DNA from: an uncultured Chloroflexaceae bacterium
Lineage (GTDB): Bacteria; Chloroflexota; Chloroflexia; Chloroflexales; Chloroflexaceae
Assembly: GCA_937141995.1 (NCBI GenBank)
Contig: CAKZQX010000520.1
Location: forward strand, 1-16,260
Direction: 5' to 3'
Length of the DNA stretch: 16,260 nucleotides
Below are positions 1 to 7,650 of the stretch, one piece after another. The notes under the pieces were generated by a model, which ran no database searches, was not told the origin of the DNA, and saw only the letters and a program-made list of their open reading frames with translations. A program made the translations under genes and the position numbers. Positions within the stretch are counted from its first letter, which is position 1, and each line of letters starts with the position of its first letter.

Positions 1-2688
1 AATGGCCACACCCGGCAGCGCGGCGGCCACCTCCCTGCGCGCGCCGGCATACCCCCCGGCAGCGCCCGATGCCAGCGCAACGATCAGGTCAAGCAATGTG
101 GGTTGTGTGCGGGCCAGGATCTCGGTTGTATCAATGGGTGTGGGTGTAACCGCAGTTACCAGCATGCTCAACCCAACGGCCAGGGCGATGCCGGAGAAGG
201 TCGAGCGAGCCGCCAGCCGCAGCATGCGCAGATCTCCATGCACAATACTCATCCCCATCGCCAGGATCGGGCTCATCAGAGGTGCCACCAGCATTGCGCC
301 GATAATCACCGCCGGGCTGCCCTGATGCAAGCCCATCGTTGCAATCGTCGCGGACAGGCTGATCAGGATGAAAAAGTCAATACTGGGGTTGGCCGACTGG
401 CGCATCTGCTGCGAAATCTCGGTGCGCTCAAAAATAGTCAGCTTCGGAAAGGGCGCAGAGAGAATCTCCCAGGCGCGTCGTTCCCAGAACCGGCGCGCGC
501 CTTCGTAATGCTTGACCAGCAGCACCGGGCGGGGTGAAGACCGGGCAACTTCGACCGGCAGCCCGCCAAAGATCGCCTGATCCAGCACGCCGCCGCGCGA
601 AGCTCCAAGAATTACCAGATCGAAATCAGGAGCTGTCTCCAGGATATGTTCCCGCACATCCTCGGCGGGGAGGACGCGCAGTTCGACGGGCTTGGCCCCA
701 TCCTGCCGACTAATCATCGCCTGGAGCCGCTGACGGGCTTGCTCGATACTATCGGGCAGGTAGGCTTCCTGCACCAGATTCAGCGCAACAATCCGGCCGG
801 GCTGCCCATCAACCATGCGCTGGGCCAGTTTGATCGCCGCCATTGAATTCTGGCTGTCGGCGGTGGGTACCAGGATGCGCTCAATCTGCTCGGGCAGGCA
901 GCCACGTAGCACCACAACATCACATGTCGCGGTACGCACAACCGGATCAAGCAGTGGCCCCAGGTCAAACGGCCCCCCGGTATGCTCACCTTCCCAGCCA
1001 AGCAGAATCAGATCAACCCGTTCCTCCTGGGATGTCCCCAGAATCCCATCAACCGGCGATTGAGCCAGGCGTACCAGCACCTCAACCGGCACGGCTCCCA
1101 CATCAGCCTGATCTACCAGGTACTGCAAATCCTGAAGTTGCGACTGGGCCAACTGCCGCTGGATATGCTGCGGTACCTGATCCGGAAAGATAAAGACCTC
1201 CAGCACCAGTACTCGTCCACCCCGCGATTGGGCCAGCATGGCTCCCGACCGAATCAGCGCGGGCGCGGTTTCCGGGTTGGCAATCCCCACCAGCACGGTG
1301 TAGACCTTTTTGGGCGGCACCACACCCATATCACTGACAACTGACTCACGGCGGCGCGTTGCCAGTTCCCCCTGGCGCGCATACCCCACATAGTAGAACA
1401 GCCCCACCAGCACCCATCCCAGCGCAACCAGGATGGCAGTAACCGGCAGTACCACCGAGAATCCCAGACAAAGCACGCTGGTCAACGCCGGGAAGAGCGG
1501 AAAAAACGGCAGCTTCAACCAGCGCTGCTCCGGCAACCGGGCCGGGATCAGCCGCAGCACATAGGGCAGGTTGAGCAGTAGCGAGGTCCACAAAAAGGCC
1601 AGCGCGACCAGACTCACCAGCAGCAGGCTGGGCACAAATGCGGCGGCCAGCGCGCTGACCAGCGCCAGCAGTCGCAGCGCAATCAGCGGTGTCCCAAACC
1701 CGGGCGAAATTGTCAGCATCTGCTCCGGGAGAAAACCATCCCGGACCATCGACCCCACCAGGCGCAGCATCGTCACCATTGCCCGATCCAGCGCAATAAC
1801 CGTAATCATCAACCCCATCGTGACGATAATTACTTCCAGCAGCGCATCGCTGGAAATACCCACCTGAACTGCCAGCGTCTCGATGGGAGTTACACCACTC
1901 GGGCTCAGACCGACCAGACGCAGCCTGGCTGCCGCCACCAGCGCTCCCATGCTCCCACTCAGCACTAGCGGAACCAGTAGCGCGGGCAGCATCATCCGCT
2001 CGGGCCGGCGCATCTCATCACGGCTATCAAGCACCACATGAATGCCCCAGAGACTCGCCGCCATCAGTGCCAGTACCTGCGACAATCCATCCGAGCGGGC
2101 AGCAATCTCCAGGAACGGCGCGCCCACCTCTACCGGCTGAAACCAGGTCCAGACCGTAATTCCCAGCAATGTCAGTAGAGTGCCGTACACAATCAGCGTG
2201 CGCAACCGCCAGGTACCCTGCGTCCCGATCAAATCGTTGAGCGCCACCAGGATAACCATGCCGGGAGCCAGCCAGCGCAACTCGACGGAGACATTCAGCA
2301 GGCGTTCCAGAATAATATTCAGGTAAAGCGCCGCGCCCCACCCCAATAGCGCAATCAACGCCAGATGCCCACCCAGCAACAACCAGCCGGTGGCATAGGT
2401 GCGCCAGTCGAGGCTGCCGGCCCGGGCCAGCGCAAACAGCCCGCCGGTACCGGGTGTCACCGCCGCGCGTTCCGCATAGGTCAGGATAATCGGCAGAAAC
2501 AGCAGGAGTGCCAGCAGATAGGCACGCGGGGTTTGCGTACCGGCCTGCTGAAGAAAAAAGCCAATCAGGATAAATACGCCCAGACCGACCGTCAGACTAC
2601 TACCCAGCGCAATGATGCGTCGCAGGGAAACCGTTCGGCTAAAGCGAATAGTACGTTGGGTCGCCGTCGAAGGCGAATTGGTCACCAT
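1..2688 (-). CDS. APC permease - UspA - UspA - DUF389 fusion membrane protein (C-terminus outside window)
   Basis: One uninterrupted frame of 896 codons runs from the ATG at 2688 to the left edge, so the C-terminus is missing. Residues about 20-445 are a series of hydrophobic segments with amino-acid/polyamine permease (APC) character. Residues about 459-595 and 602-730 are two UspA-like cytoplasmic domains; each has a hydrophobic strand near its start and a final strand (DVVVLRG, PVLLVKH). The second holds LGASRGG followed by FGG, a degenerate form of the Usp ATP-binding loop. From about 755 onward the protein matches DUF389 (TIGR00341 type), with IIGAMLVAPLMSPIL and a following HGD. GGAG at 2700-2703 lies 11 bases before the ATG; an in-frame GTG follows at once. 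The role is unproven: a transporter gated by nucleotide-binding Usp domains is the simplest reading. A MITE-like element lies directly upstream. The domain calls are firm; the substrate is unknown. Confidence 0.85.
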   Translation of the reverse strand, partial: MVTNSPSTATQRTIRFSRTVSLRRIIALGSSLTVGLGVFILIGFFLQQAGTQTPRAYLLALLLFLPIILTYAERAAVTPGTGGLFALARAGSLDWRTYATGWLLLGGHLALIALLGWGAALYLNIILERLLNVSVELRWLAPGMVILVALNDLIGTQGTWRLRTLIVYGTLLTLLGITVWTWFQPVEVGAPFLEIAARSDGLSQVLALMAASLWGIHVVLDSRDEMRRPERMMLPALLVPLVLSGSMGALVAAARLRLVGLSPSGVTPIETLAVQVGISSDALLEVIIVTMGLMITVIALDRAMVTMLRLVGSMVRDGFLPEQMLTISPGFGTPLIALRLLALVSALAAAFVPSLLLVSLVALAFLWTSLLLNLPYVLRLIPARLPEQRWLKLPFFPLFPALTSVLCLGFSVVLPVTAILVALGWVLVGLFYYVGYARQGELATRRRESVVSDMGVVPPKKVYTVLVGIANPETAPALIRSGAMLAQSRGGRVLVLEVFIFPDQVPQHIQRQLAQSQLQDLQYLVDQADVGAVPVEVLVRLAQSPVDGILGTSQEERVDLILLGWEGEHTGGPFDLGPLLDPVVRTATCDVVVLRGCLPEQIERILVPTADSQNSMAAIKLAQRMVDGQPGRIVALNLVQEAYLPDSIEQARQRLQAMISRQDGAKPVELRVLPAEDVREHILETAPDFDLVILGASRGGVLDQAIFGGLPVEVARSSPRPVLLVKHYEGARRFWERRAWEILSAPFPKLTIFERTEISQQMRQSANPSIDFFILISLSATIATMGLHQGSPAVIIGAMLVAPLMSPILAMGMSIVHGDLRMLRLAARSTFSGIALAVGLSMLVTAVTPTPIDTTEILARTQPTLLDLIVALASGAAGGYAGARREVAAALPGVAI

Positions 2689-2738
2689 ACAGGTATTATC
2701 TCCATGATACGACGTACGCGGTCGGTTCCATATCAAGT

Positions 2739-2754
2739 GTTCATCTGGATGAAC
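2739..2754. promoter_or_regulatory. Perfect palindrome upstream of the permease fusion gene
   Basis: GTTCATC and GATGAAC flank a two-base centre (TG), giving a perfect 7-bp inverted repeat about 50 bases upstream of the permease fusion start and inside the MITE-like element. It could be a repressor operator or only part of the element. No binding protein can be named from the sequence. Confidence 0.25.
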
Positions 2755-2797
2755 GATTTCGATCCGATTCGCCTCCGGCAGGGCGGAAGATTCTATG

Positions 2798-2844
2798 CTG
2801 TTCTCCAAACCATGTGCATACCATGGACATGGTTTGGAGAACAG
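2798..2844. repeat. 18-bp perfect inverted repeat (hairpin) inside the MITE-like element
   Basis: The arms at 2798-2815 and 2827-2844 are perfectly complementary over 18 bp, with an 11-base spacer. The hairpin lies in a 63-bp stretch (2801-2863) absent from the related copy at 15601-15692, and ATGCTG borders that stretch at 2795-2800 and 2858-2863. This suggests a small secondary insertion. No run of T follows the stem on either strand, so it does not look like an intrinsic terminator. Confidence 0.7.
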
Positions 2845-2930
2845 ATCAAAACGTACCATGCTGCCGCAGGCAAATCCGGCTTCCATCGGGTCAAACGTCC
2901 AGTTTGAGCACCCACCGCATACGTCCTGTC

Positions 2931-2960
2931 CATGATGGCATAAAGCATGATGGCATAAAG
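2931..2960. repeat. Tandem duplication of a 15-bp unit
   Basis: CATGATGGCATAAAG occurs twice in direct tandem (2931-2945 and 2946-2960) with no mismatch. The first unit overlaps the right flanking duplication of the neighbouring MITE-like element. No coding role was seen. Confidence 0.85.
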
Positions 2961-3030
2961 ATAGCCAGGGTATTTCTCAATACACGATGAAGTAAAATCG
3001 TGAGAAACCCCTGACTGCAAACCAGACTGA

Positions 3031-3048
3031 ACACGCAGTTTTGCGTAT
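3031..3048 (-). other. Small hairpin just after the DHH phosphoesterase gene
   Basis: ACACGCA and TGCGTAT can pair around GTTT (7 pairs including one G-T), starting a few bases after the stop at 3052. No T tract follows on the minus strand, so it is at best a weak 3' end structure. Confidence 0.2.
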
Positions 3049-3051
3049 CGC

Positions 3052-4098
3052 TTACGATAGAACCTGCATACTATGAGTCTTTTGGGGTGAATACGACAGC
3101 AGCGGTGCGCCGGTTGTATCCGGTGGTACGTCGAGGTAACGCAGAATCCGGTGCATCAAATCGTGTGCCATCTGCGCCGCGTCATGGTCGTGCAGTTGCA
3201 CCTGACCGCCGGCCATCATCCCATGGCCCCCGGCGGTGCCATCCTGACCCACCACTGCCCGCGCCAACTGACCGGCACCCCCGCGCCGTCGTCGGTTGCG
3301 TACCGACATAATCAGTTGGTCATTGTGAATACCCATGCAGATACTCCACTGCATATCCTCGAGTCGCAGCAGCAGATCGGCCATCTCACCAACCAGGTCG
3401 GGGTACTCCATTGAGCCGATGTAGGCAATCACAACATCGCCATAGATCCGCGCCGCCTGGACGGTATCGTTCAATTCACGAAAATAGGCCGGTGGCACCT
3501 GCGCATTCTCAATCGCAATCAGTGCATTGACATCAATCAGGGGTTGCAAATAGAGATAGGCCGCGATATCCGCCGCCGTCGCGCCGCGCACCAGACCTAG
3601 CGTATCCGTTTTGATGCCATAGAACAATGCCGTTGCCAGCGTAGATGTCGGTTCGATCCCCGCTTCCTGCAAATACTCAGTCATAATCGTTGCTGTTGCG
3701 CCAATCTGCGGGCGAACATCCGCAAATGTCACCACTTTATCGTAATCGTTGATGGGGTGATGATCAATAACGATGCGCACCTCCACGCCATTTTCCAGAG
3801 CACTGTTACCCGTGCCCGGTTGCGTATCAACCAGCGCAATTGCCGTCGCCTGCCGCATATCACCGGCTGTCAGGCGGCGCATGGGCCGCTGAAGATACCG
3901 CACCAGGGCGCGATTCTCCGGGCGACCAATAATACCCTTGTAGCCAATTTGACAGGCGGTATCACTCTTTTGCTCCAACAACTCTTTCAGTGCAACAGCA
4001 CTGGCAATCGCATCCGGATCAGGATTGTTGTGGGGCAGGATCAAAAGACGTTCAAACCCATGGAGCGTCGATAGCAATGTATCAAGTTGAGATGCCAT
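3052..4098 (-). CDS. DHH/DHHA1 family phosphoesterase, NrnA-like
   Basis: The product has 348 residues. The DHH catalytic domain shows H23-N-N-P-D27-P-D29 (motif I), D91 (DTQPG, motif II), D112-H-H-P (motif III) and D165 in KTDT (motif IV), a full set of metal ligands. The C-terminal DHHA1 substrate domain carries RNRRRRGG near 266-274 and GGHGMMAGG at 290-298. Family members degrade nanoRNA and pAp, and some hydrolyse pApA or c-di-AMP; there is no PAS, GGDEF or transmembrane part as in GdpP. The ATG at 4098 lies 10 bases after a GGGG-type Shine-Dalgarno, and an in-frame GTG at 4101 has spacing 7 and may be the true start. The frame stays open to 4515, but that upstream stretch has no recognisable domain and a promoter-like sequence lies in it. 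The neighbours suggest a role in nucleotide second-messenger turnover, which is inference. Confidence 0.9.
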   Translation of the reverse strand: MASQLDTLLSTLHGFERLLILPHNNPDPDAIASAVALKELLEQKSDTACQIGYKGIIGRPENRALVRYLQRPMRRLTAGDMRQATAIALVDTQPGTGNSALENGVEVRIVIDHHPINDYDKVVTFADVRPQIGATATIMTEYLQEAGIEPTSTLATALFYGIKTDTLGLVRGATAADIAAYLYLQPLIDVNALIAIENAQVPPAYFRELNDTVQAARIYGDVVIAYIGSMEYPDLVGEMADLLLRLEDMQWSICMGIHNDQLIMSVRNRRRRGGAGQLARAVVGQDGTAGGHGMMAGGQVQLHDHDAAQMAHDLMHRILRYLDVPPDTTGAPLLSYSPQKTHSMQVLS

Positions 4099-4101
4099 CA
4101 C

Positions 4102-4628
4102 GCGATATCCCCTCTGCTGCCACCTGGTACCTGGGTAATACCAATTGCTCGCAGCCGCTATCTGCGCTCGAGCAGGGAATACCAGGGCCACGCGGAGCAA
4201 CTGAATGGCACGGCCTGTTGAGTAGGGTGCGACAACCGACCCAGTGTCGGCTCTGCATCGGCAAAGCCACATGGTTGGTGGAACAACACACAACGGTTGC
4301 ACTGCACATGCTGTATTGGCGAAATATATGTATGCCGAAGTATACCACAGACTGCGCAGATCTGATAGTAACCTGAAAGCAAAATATGCAGGTGTGGCGG
4401 CAGTGTAGGAATGCAGATGCGGTGTGCGGCGGCACCAATGTGGGGTGAGCGTGGTTACAAGCCGCACATACTGAACATAAATCGCAAAGTGTGTATGTAG
4501 TCTGGCCCCGGACACCCGGTTTTAGCGTTATGATAGATGCACACCCATGATATTTCATAGGCCGGCGCGTTGCCGGCGGATGTCACCCCTATGGACAGGC
4601 TGCCTGATAGCAGCGCACATGGTTAGAA
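4102..4628. other. Divergent intergenic region between the DHH phosphoesterase and MscS genes
   Basis: This 527-bp stretch separates two divergent genes. It holds the minus-strand promoter candidate near 4340, a CCGAC/GTCGG hairpin around 4226-4240, and a GCCGGC-loop-GCCGGC hairpin near 4560-4576 upstream of the channel gene. A TATGAT box at 4529-4534 lacks a recognisable -35. Open frames crossing it show no domain and unusual residue composition. No tRNA, T-box or known riboswitch could be recognised by eye. Confidence 0.5.
4339..4348 (-). promoter_or_regulatory. Extended -10 promoter candidate for the DHH phosphoesterase gene
   Basis: Read on the minus strand this is TGGTATACT, an extended -10 (TGnTATACT) for a sigma-70-type polymerase. 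No good -35 hexamer is visible at the expected spacing. A transcript starting here would have a leader of about 230 bases before the start codon, so the long upstream extension of the frame is probably untranslated. Confidence 0.4.
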
Positions 4629-5600
4629 ATGGACGGAATAATGCACTGGTTAGAATGGTTACGCTGGCTGGAAGAGTTGATAAACAACCCGGTCACCATC
4701 CAGAAATTGATTGCTACCATGGTGATCATTGTCGCGGTCTGGCTTGCACGTACACTGCTGGTATTTATTGCCAACCGCCAGTTCGAGGATATCCACATCC
4801 GGTATCAGTGGCGCACCTACTCGGGCTATGCCGCCGTGATGCTAGTGATCTTTTTGGTGGGCCCGATGTGGTTTGCCGGGTTGCAGAATGCGCTAACCTA
4901 CCTGGGTCTGCTCTCGGCGGGTCTGGCGATTGCCTTGCAGGGGCCGCTGGTTAATCTGGCCGGCTGGTTATTCATTATCTGGCGACGGCCATTTTATGTC
5001 GGCGACCGGGTGCAACTGAACAACCATGCTGGTGATGTGATCGACCTGCGACTGTTTCAGTTTACGCTGCTGGAGATCGGTAACTGGGTGGATGCCGATC
5101 AGAGTACCGGCAGAATTTTGCATGTTCCTAACGGCAAAGTTTTTAGTGAAGTGCTTGCAAACTATAGTCGCGGCTTCCAGTATATCTGGAATGAAATCCC
5201 GGTGACAATTACCTTTGAAAGCAACTGGAAGCGCGCCAAGCAGATCTTGCACACGGTTGCCGCGCGCCACGGCTCCAATGTCAGCGAGGCCGCCAAACAT
5301 AATGTCAAAGAGGCCGCCCGCAAGTTTATGATCTTCTACTCCAAGTATACCCCGACCGTCTATACAGATGTTCAGGATTACGGCGTTGTACTGACCATTC
5401 GCTATCTGTGTGACCCGCGCCAGCGCCGGGGCACTACCCAGGCAATCTGGGAAGATATCCTTGAGGAGTTTGCGCTCTGCGCGGATATTGATTTTGCGTA
5501 TCCCACGCAACGGTTTTACCACAACCTGACGGAGGGGAAGCCGGAGATGCGCGCGCGCAGCGTCGATCAGCCATATTCGGCGCGGAATGTTGGCGAATAA
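4629..5600 (+). CDS. MscS-family small-conductance mechanosensitive channel
   Basis: The 323-residue product has hydrophobic segments at about 25-48, 66-85 and 88-118. The third is followed by the MscS beta-domain signature: RPFYVGDRVQL at 120-130, an acidic and hydrophobic strand set, then PNGKVFSEVLANYSR at 167-181. This is the compact MscS architecture, in which TM3 lines the pore and the cytoplasmic vestibule follows. Family members release ions and small solutes when membrane tension rises. ATG 4629 is used here; a second in-frame ATG at 4641 has GGACGG just ahead of it and may be the true start, removing four residues. The gene diverges from the DHH phosphoesterase gene and lies 241 bases upstream of the DisA_N-like gene on the same strand. 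Binding of a nucleotide signal by this channel is only a hypothesis. Confidence 0.9.
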   Translation: MDGIMHWLEWLRWLEELINNPVTIQKLIATMVIIVAVWLARTLLVFIANRQFEDIHIRYQWRTYSGYAAVMLVIFLVGPMWFAGLQNALTYLGLLSAGLAIALQGPLVNLAGWLFIIWRRPFYVGDRVQLNNHAGDVIDLRLFQFTLLEIGNWVDADQSTGRILHVPNGKVFSEVLANYSRGFQYIWNEIPVTITFESNWKRAKQILHTVAARHGSNVSEAAKHNVKEAARKFMIFYSKYTPTVYTDVQDYGVVLTIRYLCDPRQRRGTTQAIWEDILEEFALCADIDFAYPTQRFYHNLTEGKPEMRARSVDQPYSARNVGE

Positions 5601-5694
5601 GGGCAATAGCGGCCGCAGGCAACGTCTGCTTTTCGTCTGATCATAATGTCCGATTTGAGAGCCTGCCGCGTAACGCATGAAAATGACAAAAGCA

Positions 5695-5723
5695 TGGCAA
5701 TTATTGGTTAAAAAGAGTATACT
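5695..5723 (+). promoter_or_regulatory. Promoter candidate for the DisA_N-like gene
   Basis: TATACT at 5718-5723 is a good -10 box. TGGCAA at 5695-5700 is a weak -35 at the ideal 17-base spacing. Transcription from here would give a leader of about 110 bases before the ATG at 5842, consistent with that start rather than the upstream in-frame ATG at 5677, which would lie ahead of the promoter. Confidence 0.45.
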
Positions 5724-5841
5724 AGAGACTGCACACAGGGAAACCCCCGCACGTAACGCCTGGTACATTTATAGCTGCCGGATATGCTGCACCCACTCGG
5801 GAGCCAACCAGACAGCCTGCATACGGCTGGGGAGCGGATCA

Positions 5842-7608
5842 ATGGTAGAACTCGATCTCTGCATGTGGGATTATCAACGCGCCTTCCAGATCTCGGTGAA
5901 CGCCAGCGCCCAGGAGGCGTTTGGCAATATTGACGCGTCGTTTGAAGCGCGGGTGTTTGTCGTGGGATTTGGGCTTCAGGCGGATGCGATGGGGCATACC
6001 ATTTGCATCGAACCGGGCACCTGCGATTATGTTGCCGAGTGCTTTGAGGAAGTGCCGCAGATCGCCGCGACGCTGGAGACGTTTGCCACCGAAGAGGATT
6101 TCTTCTATCCCTACCCGATGTCACGCATGAGCCGTCTGAGCCAGACCGATCTGCATGGCCGGCAGCAGGCAATGGAGCAGGTGCTCTGGGCCGAAGATGT
6201 GGAGCGCGGTTGGCGATCATTTGTGGCCTGGCCGGTTGAAGTCGAGCGCTATCTGGTTTTCTGCGTCCTGCAGTTGTCCCGCCAGACCTGGGAATCGTAC
6301 TACGCACTCAAGCGGAACCTGACCGATGACGCCGTGCCGATTTCGCGCTCGCTGCTGTATGCGCTGGTTGAGGAGTTTCTAGATGGTTGCACCCGGGCAT
6401 TGATCCTGCCGAACCCGGGCAGTATGCGCTATGTGATTGACCGGGCCAGGGATGAACTTCACCGTAATGCGGGCCGCCGCCTGATGCATACGGTTGCCCG
6501 CGCCTGCAAAAACTGTGAACTGATTGATATCCTGTACGACTCGCTGGCCGAACTCTCGGCGACTCACTACGAGGGCACCGACAGCCACGGGGATATGCTG
6601 ATTGCGTCCCAACACCATCCCAATATCAAGGTGATTGTGCGCTTCAATCGGCCCATTGCCCTGACGGACATGCGTGCGGTGCGCAAAACCCTGCAGATGA
6701 CCCGAACAAATCTCGCTGCCCTGGTAGACGGCTCGCGCATCTACGGTCTGGGACGGATCGTCGGTACCTACGACCCGGATCGCGAGGATCTCTTTATTGT
6801 CACCTTTACCGGCTATCATGCCTGGGTGCTGGCCCACGCCGGCAATATCCTGATGCGCGTGCGCCATGGTCAACCGCTTCTCTCCACCCGCGCCCTGGAC
6901 GAGACGCAGTTCAAGTCCATTATCCGGCGTGTCTTCGATAGCATTGAAACGCTGGATCGGGAGCGGTTGATCCAACTCGCCCACGCCGCCACCCGGCAAG
7001 GGCGTGGAACAATTCTGGTTATCTCGGATCAGGCCCGGCGTGAAGCGATCCGGCTCTCCACCCAGGCCATGCCGATCAGCCCGGTGATGCTCAACCCGCA
7101 ACTGATGGAAGCAGTAACGGCGATTGATGGCGCGGTTCTCATTGACCAGACCGGCACTTGCTTTGCGATGGGTGTCATTTTGGATGGACTGGCTTCCGAC
7201 CGTGGCACAGCCTCACGCGGTGCGCGCTATAACTCGGCCATTCGCTATGTGCAAACAGCGCGCACGCTGGGGCATCGTTGTGTGGCGCTGGTCGTCTCGG
7301 AGGATGGGCCGATTGATATCTTCCCCGACCTGCTACCCCAGATCCGGCGCAGCCTGATCCTGGAGAAGGTTGCGGCATTTAAGGAAATGGCCGAGAGCAG
7401 CGAAGTACGCCGCCGGGACTTCAACCGCCTGATGGACTGGTTCCAGCAGTATCGTTTCTGTCTGTGGGACAAGGTATGCAGCGATATTAACAGCGCGCGC
7501 AAGCGCATTGAGCAGAAGCTCGAGCCGTCGCGTATCTGGATAAGTTGGCCGGAGTTTACCCCTAACCCTGACCTGGATGACTCCTATTTTATTGATGAGG
7601 ATGATTGA
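5842..7608 (+). CDS. DisA_N/diadenylate-cyclase-like domain protein with variant active-site motif
   Basis: The ATG at 5842 follows GGGGAG with a 7-base gap, so 588 residues are preferred over the 643 that an upstream ATG at 5677 would give. Residues 1 to about 390 are not recognised: a mixed alpha/beta region without signal peptide or membrane segments. Residues about 400-500 resemble the DAC domain of DisA/CdaA: D429-G-A, then RGTASRGARYNSA at 454-466, then VVSEDG at 484-489. True diadenylate cyclases have DGA and a GTRHR motif; here the aspartate and first arginine remain but H-R is Y-N. The protein may therefore make a nucleotide signal, bind one, or be inactive. About 100 residues follow the DAC core, with a basic helix and an acidic tail. 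It is co-directional with the MscS gene and convergent with murA. Domain assignment is by motif only. Confidence 0.75.
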   Translation: MVELDLCMWDYQRAFQISVNASAQEAFGNIDASFEARVFVVGFGLQADAMGHTICIEPGTCDYVAECFEEVPQIAATLETFATEEDFFYPYPMSRMSRLSQTDLHGRQQAMEQVLWAEDVERGWRSFVAWPVEVERYLVFCVLQLSRQTWESYYALKRNLTDDAVPISRSLLYALVEEFLDGCTRALILPNPGSMRYVIDRARDELHRNAGRRLMHTVARACKNCELIDILYDSLAELSATHYEGTDSHGDMLIASQHHPNIKVIVRFNRPIALTDMRAVRKTLQMTRTNLAALVDGSRIYGLGRIVGTYDPDREDLFIVTFTGYHAWVLAHAGNILMRVRHGQPLLSTRALDETQFKSIIRRVFDSIETLDRERLIQLAHAATRQGRGTILVISDQARREAIRLSTQAMPISPVMLNPQLMEAVTAIDGAVLIDQTGTCFAMGVILDGLASDRGTASRGARYNSAIRYVQTARTLGHRCVALVVSEDGPIDIFPDLLPQIRRSLILEKVAAFKEMAESSEVRRRDFNRLMDWFQQYRFCLWDKVCSDINSARKRIEQKLEPSRIWISWPEFTPNPDLDDSYFIDEDD

Positions 7609-7650
7609 CACGAGCGACGCGGTGGGCCTGCAAACCAGACGTTTGACCCT
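7607..7650 (+). repeat. Partial copy of the dispersed intergenic repeat
   Basis: It begins with GACACGAGCGACGCGGTGGG, overlapping the stop codon of the DisA_N-like gene, and continues with CAAACCAGACGTTTGACCC. This matches the start of the copies at 2770-2930 (minus) and 15595-15692 (plus). It ends at the murA stop codon, and the rest of the repeat is missing. It fills the short convergent gap between the two genes. Confidence 0.6.

Larger units (their letters stand above)
2709..2928. mobile_element. MITE-like element with 8-bp flanking duplication
   Basis: The left end reads ACGACGTACGCGGTCGG. The right end, read on the other strand, is CAGGACGTATGCGGTGGG. Aligned over 18 positions, counting one flanking base on the left, they match at 14. 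The direct repeat TCCATGAT flanks the element at 2701-2708 and 2929-2936, as expected of a target-site duplication. No transposase is encoded, so it would be non-autonomous. About 90 bp of its right half (minus strand) recurs at 15601-15692, and shorter pieces recur at 7607-7650 and 9991-10063. It abuts the Shine-Dalgarno sequence of the permease fusion gene, so that gene's promoter must lie inside or beyond the element. The ends were matched by eye. Confidence 0.55.

Noticed and set aside
2799..2843. 18-bp palindrome as an intrinsic terminator
   Set aside because: No T tract follows on either strand, and it lies upstream of both neighbouring promoters rather than at a gene end.
4101..4160. 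T-box-like AGGTGGCA sequence in the DHH gene leader
   Set aside because: The conserved T-box core is not present and the downstream gene is not an aminoacyl-tRNA synthetase or amino-acid gene.
4099..4515. N-terminal extension of the DHH phosphoesterase frame to 487 residues
   Set aside because: The extension is Cys/His/Trp-rich with no domain, crosses a promoter candidate, and the family starts where ATG 4098 or GTG 4101 lies.
4968..5768. Minus-strand open frame of 266 codons opposite the MscS gene
   Set aside because: It is the mirror of a clear MscS coding sequence and shows no domain of its own.
6379..7101. Minus-strand open frame of 240 codons opposite the DisA_N-like gene
   Set aside because: It lies fully inside a well-supported gene and has no recognisable motif or ribosome binding site.
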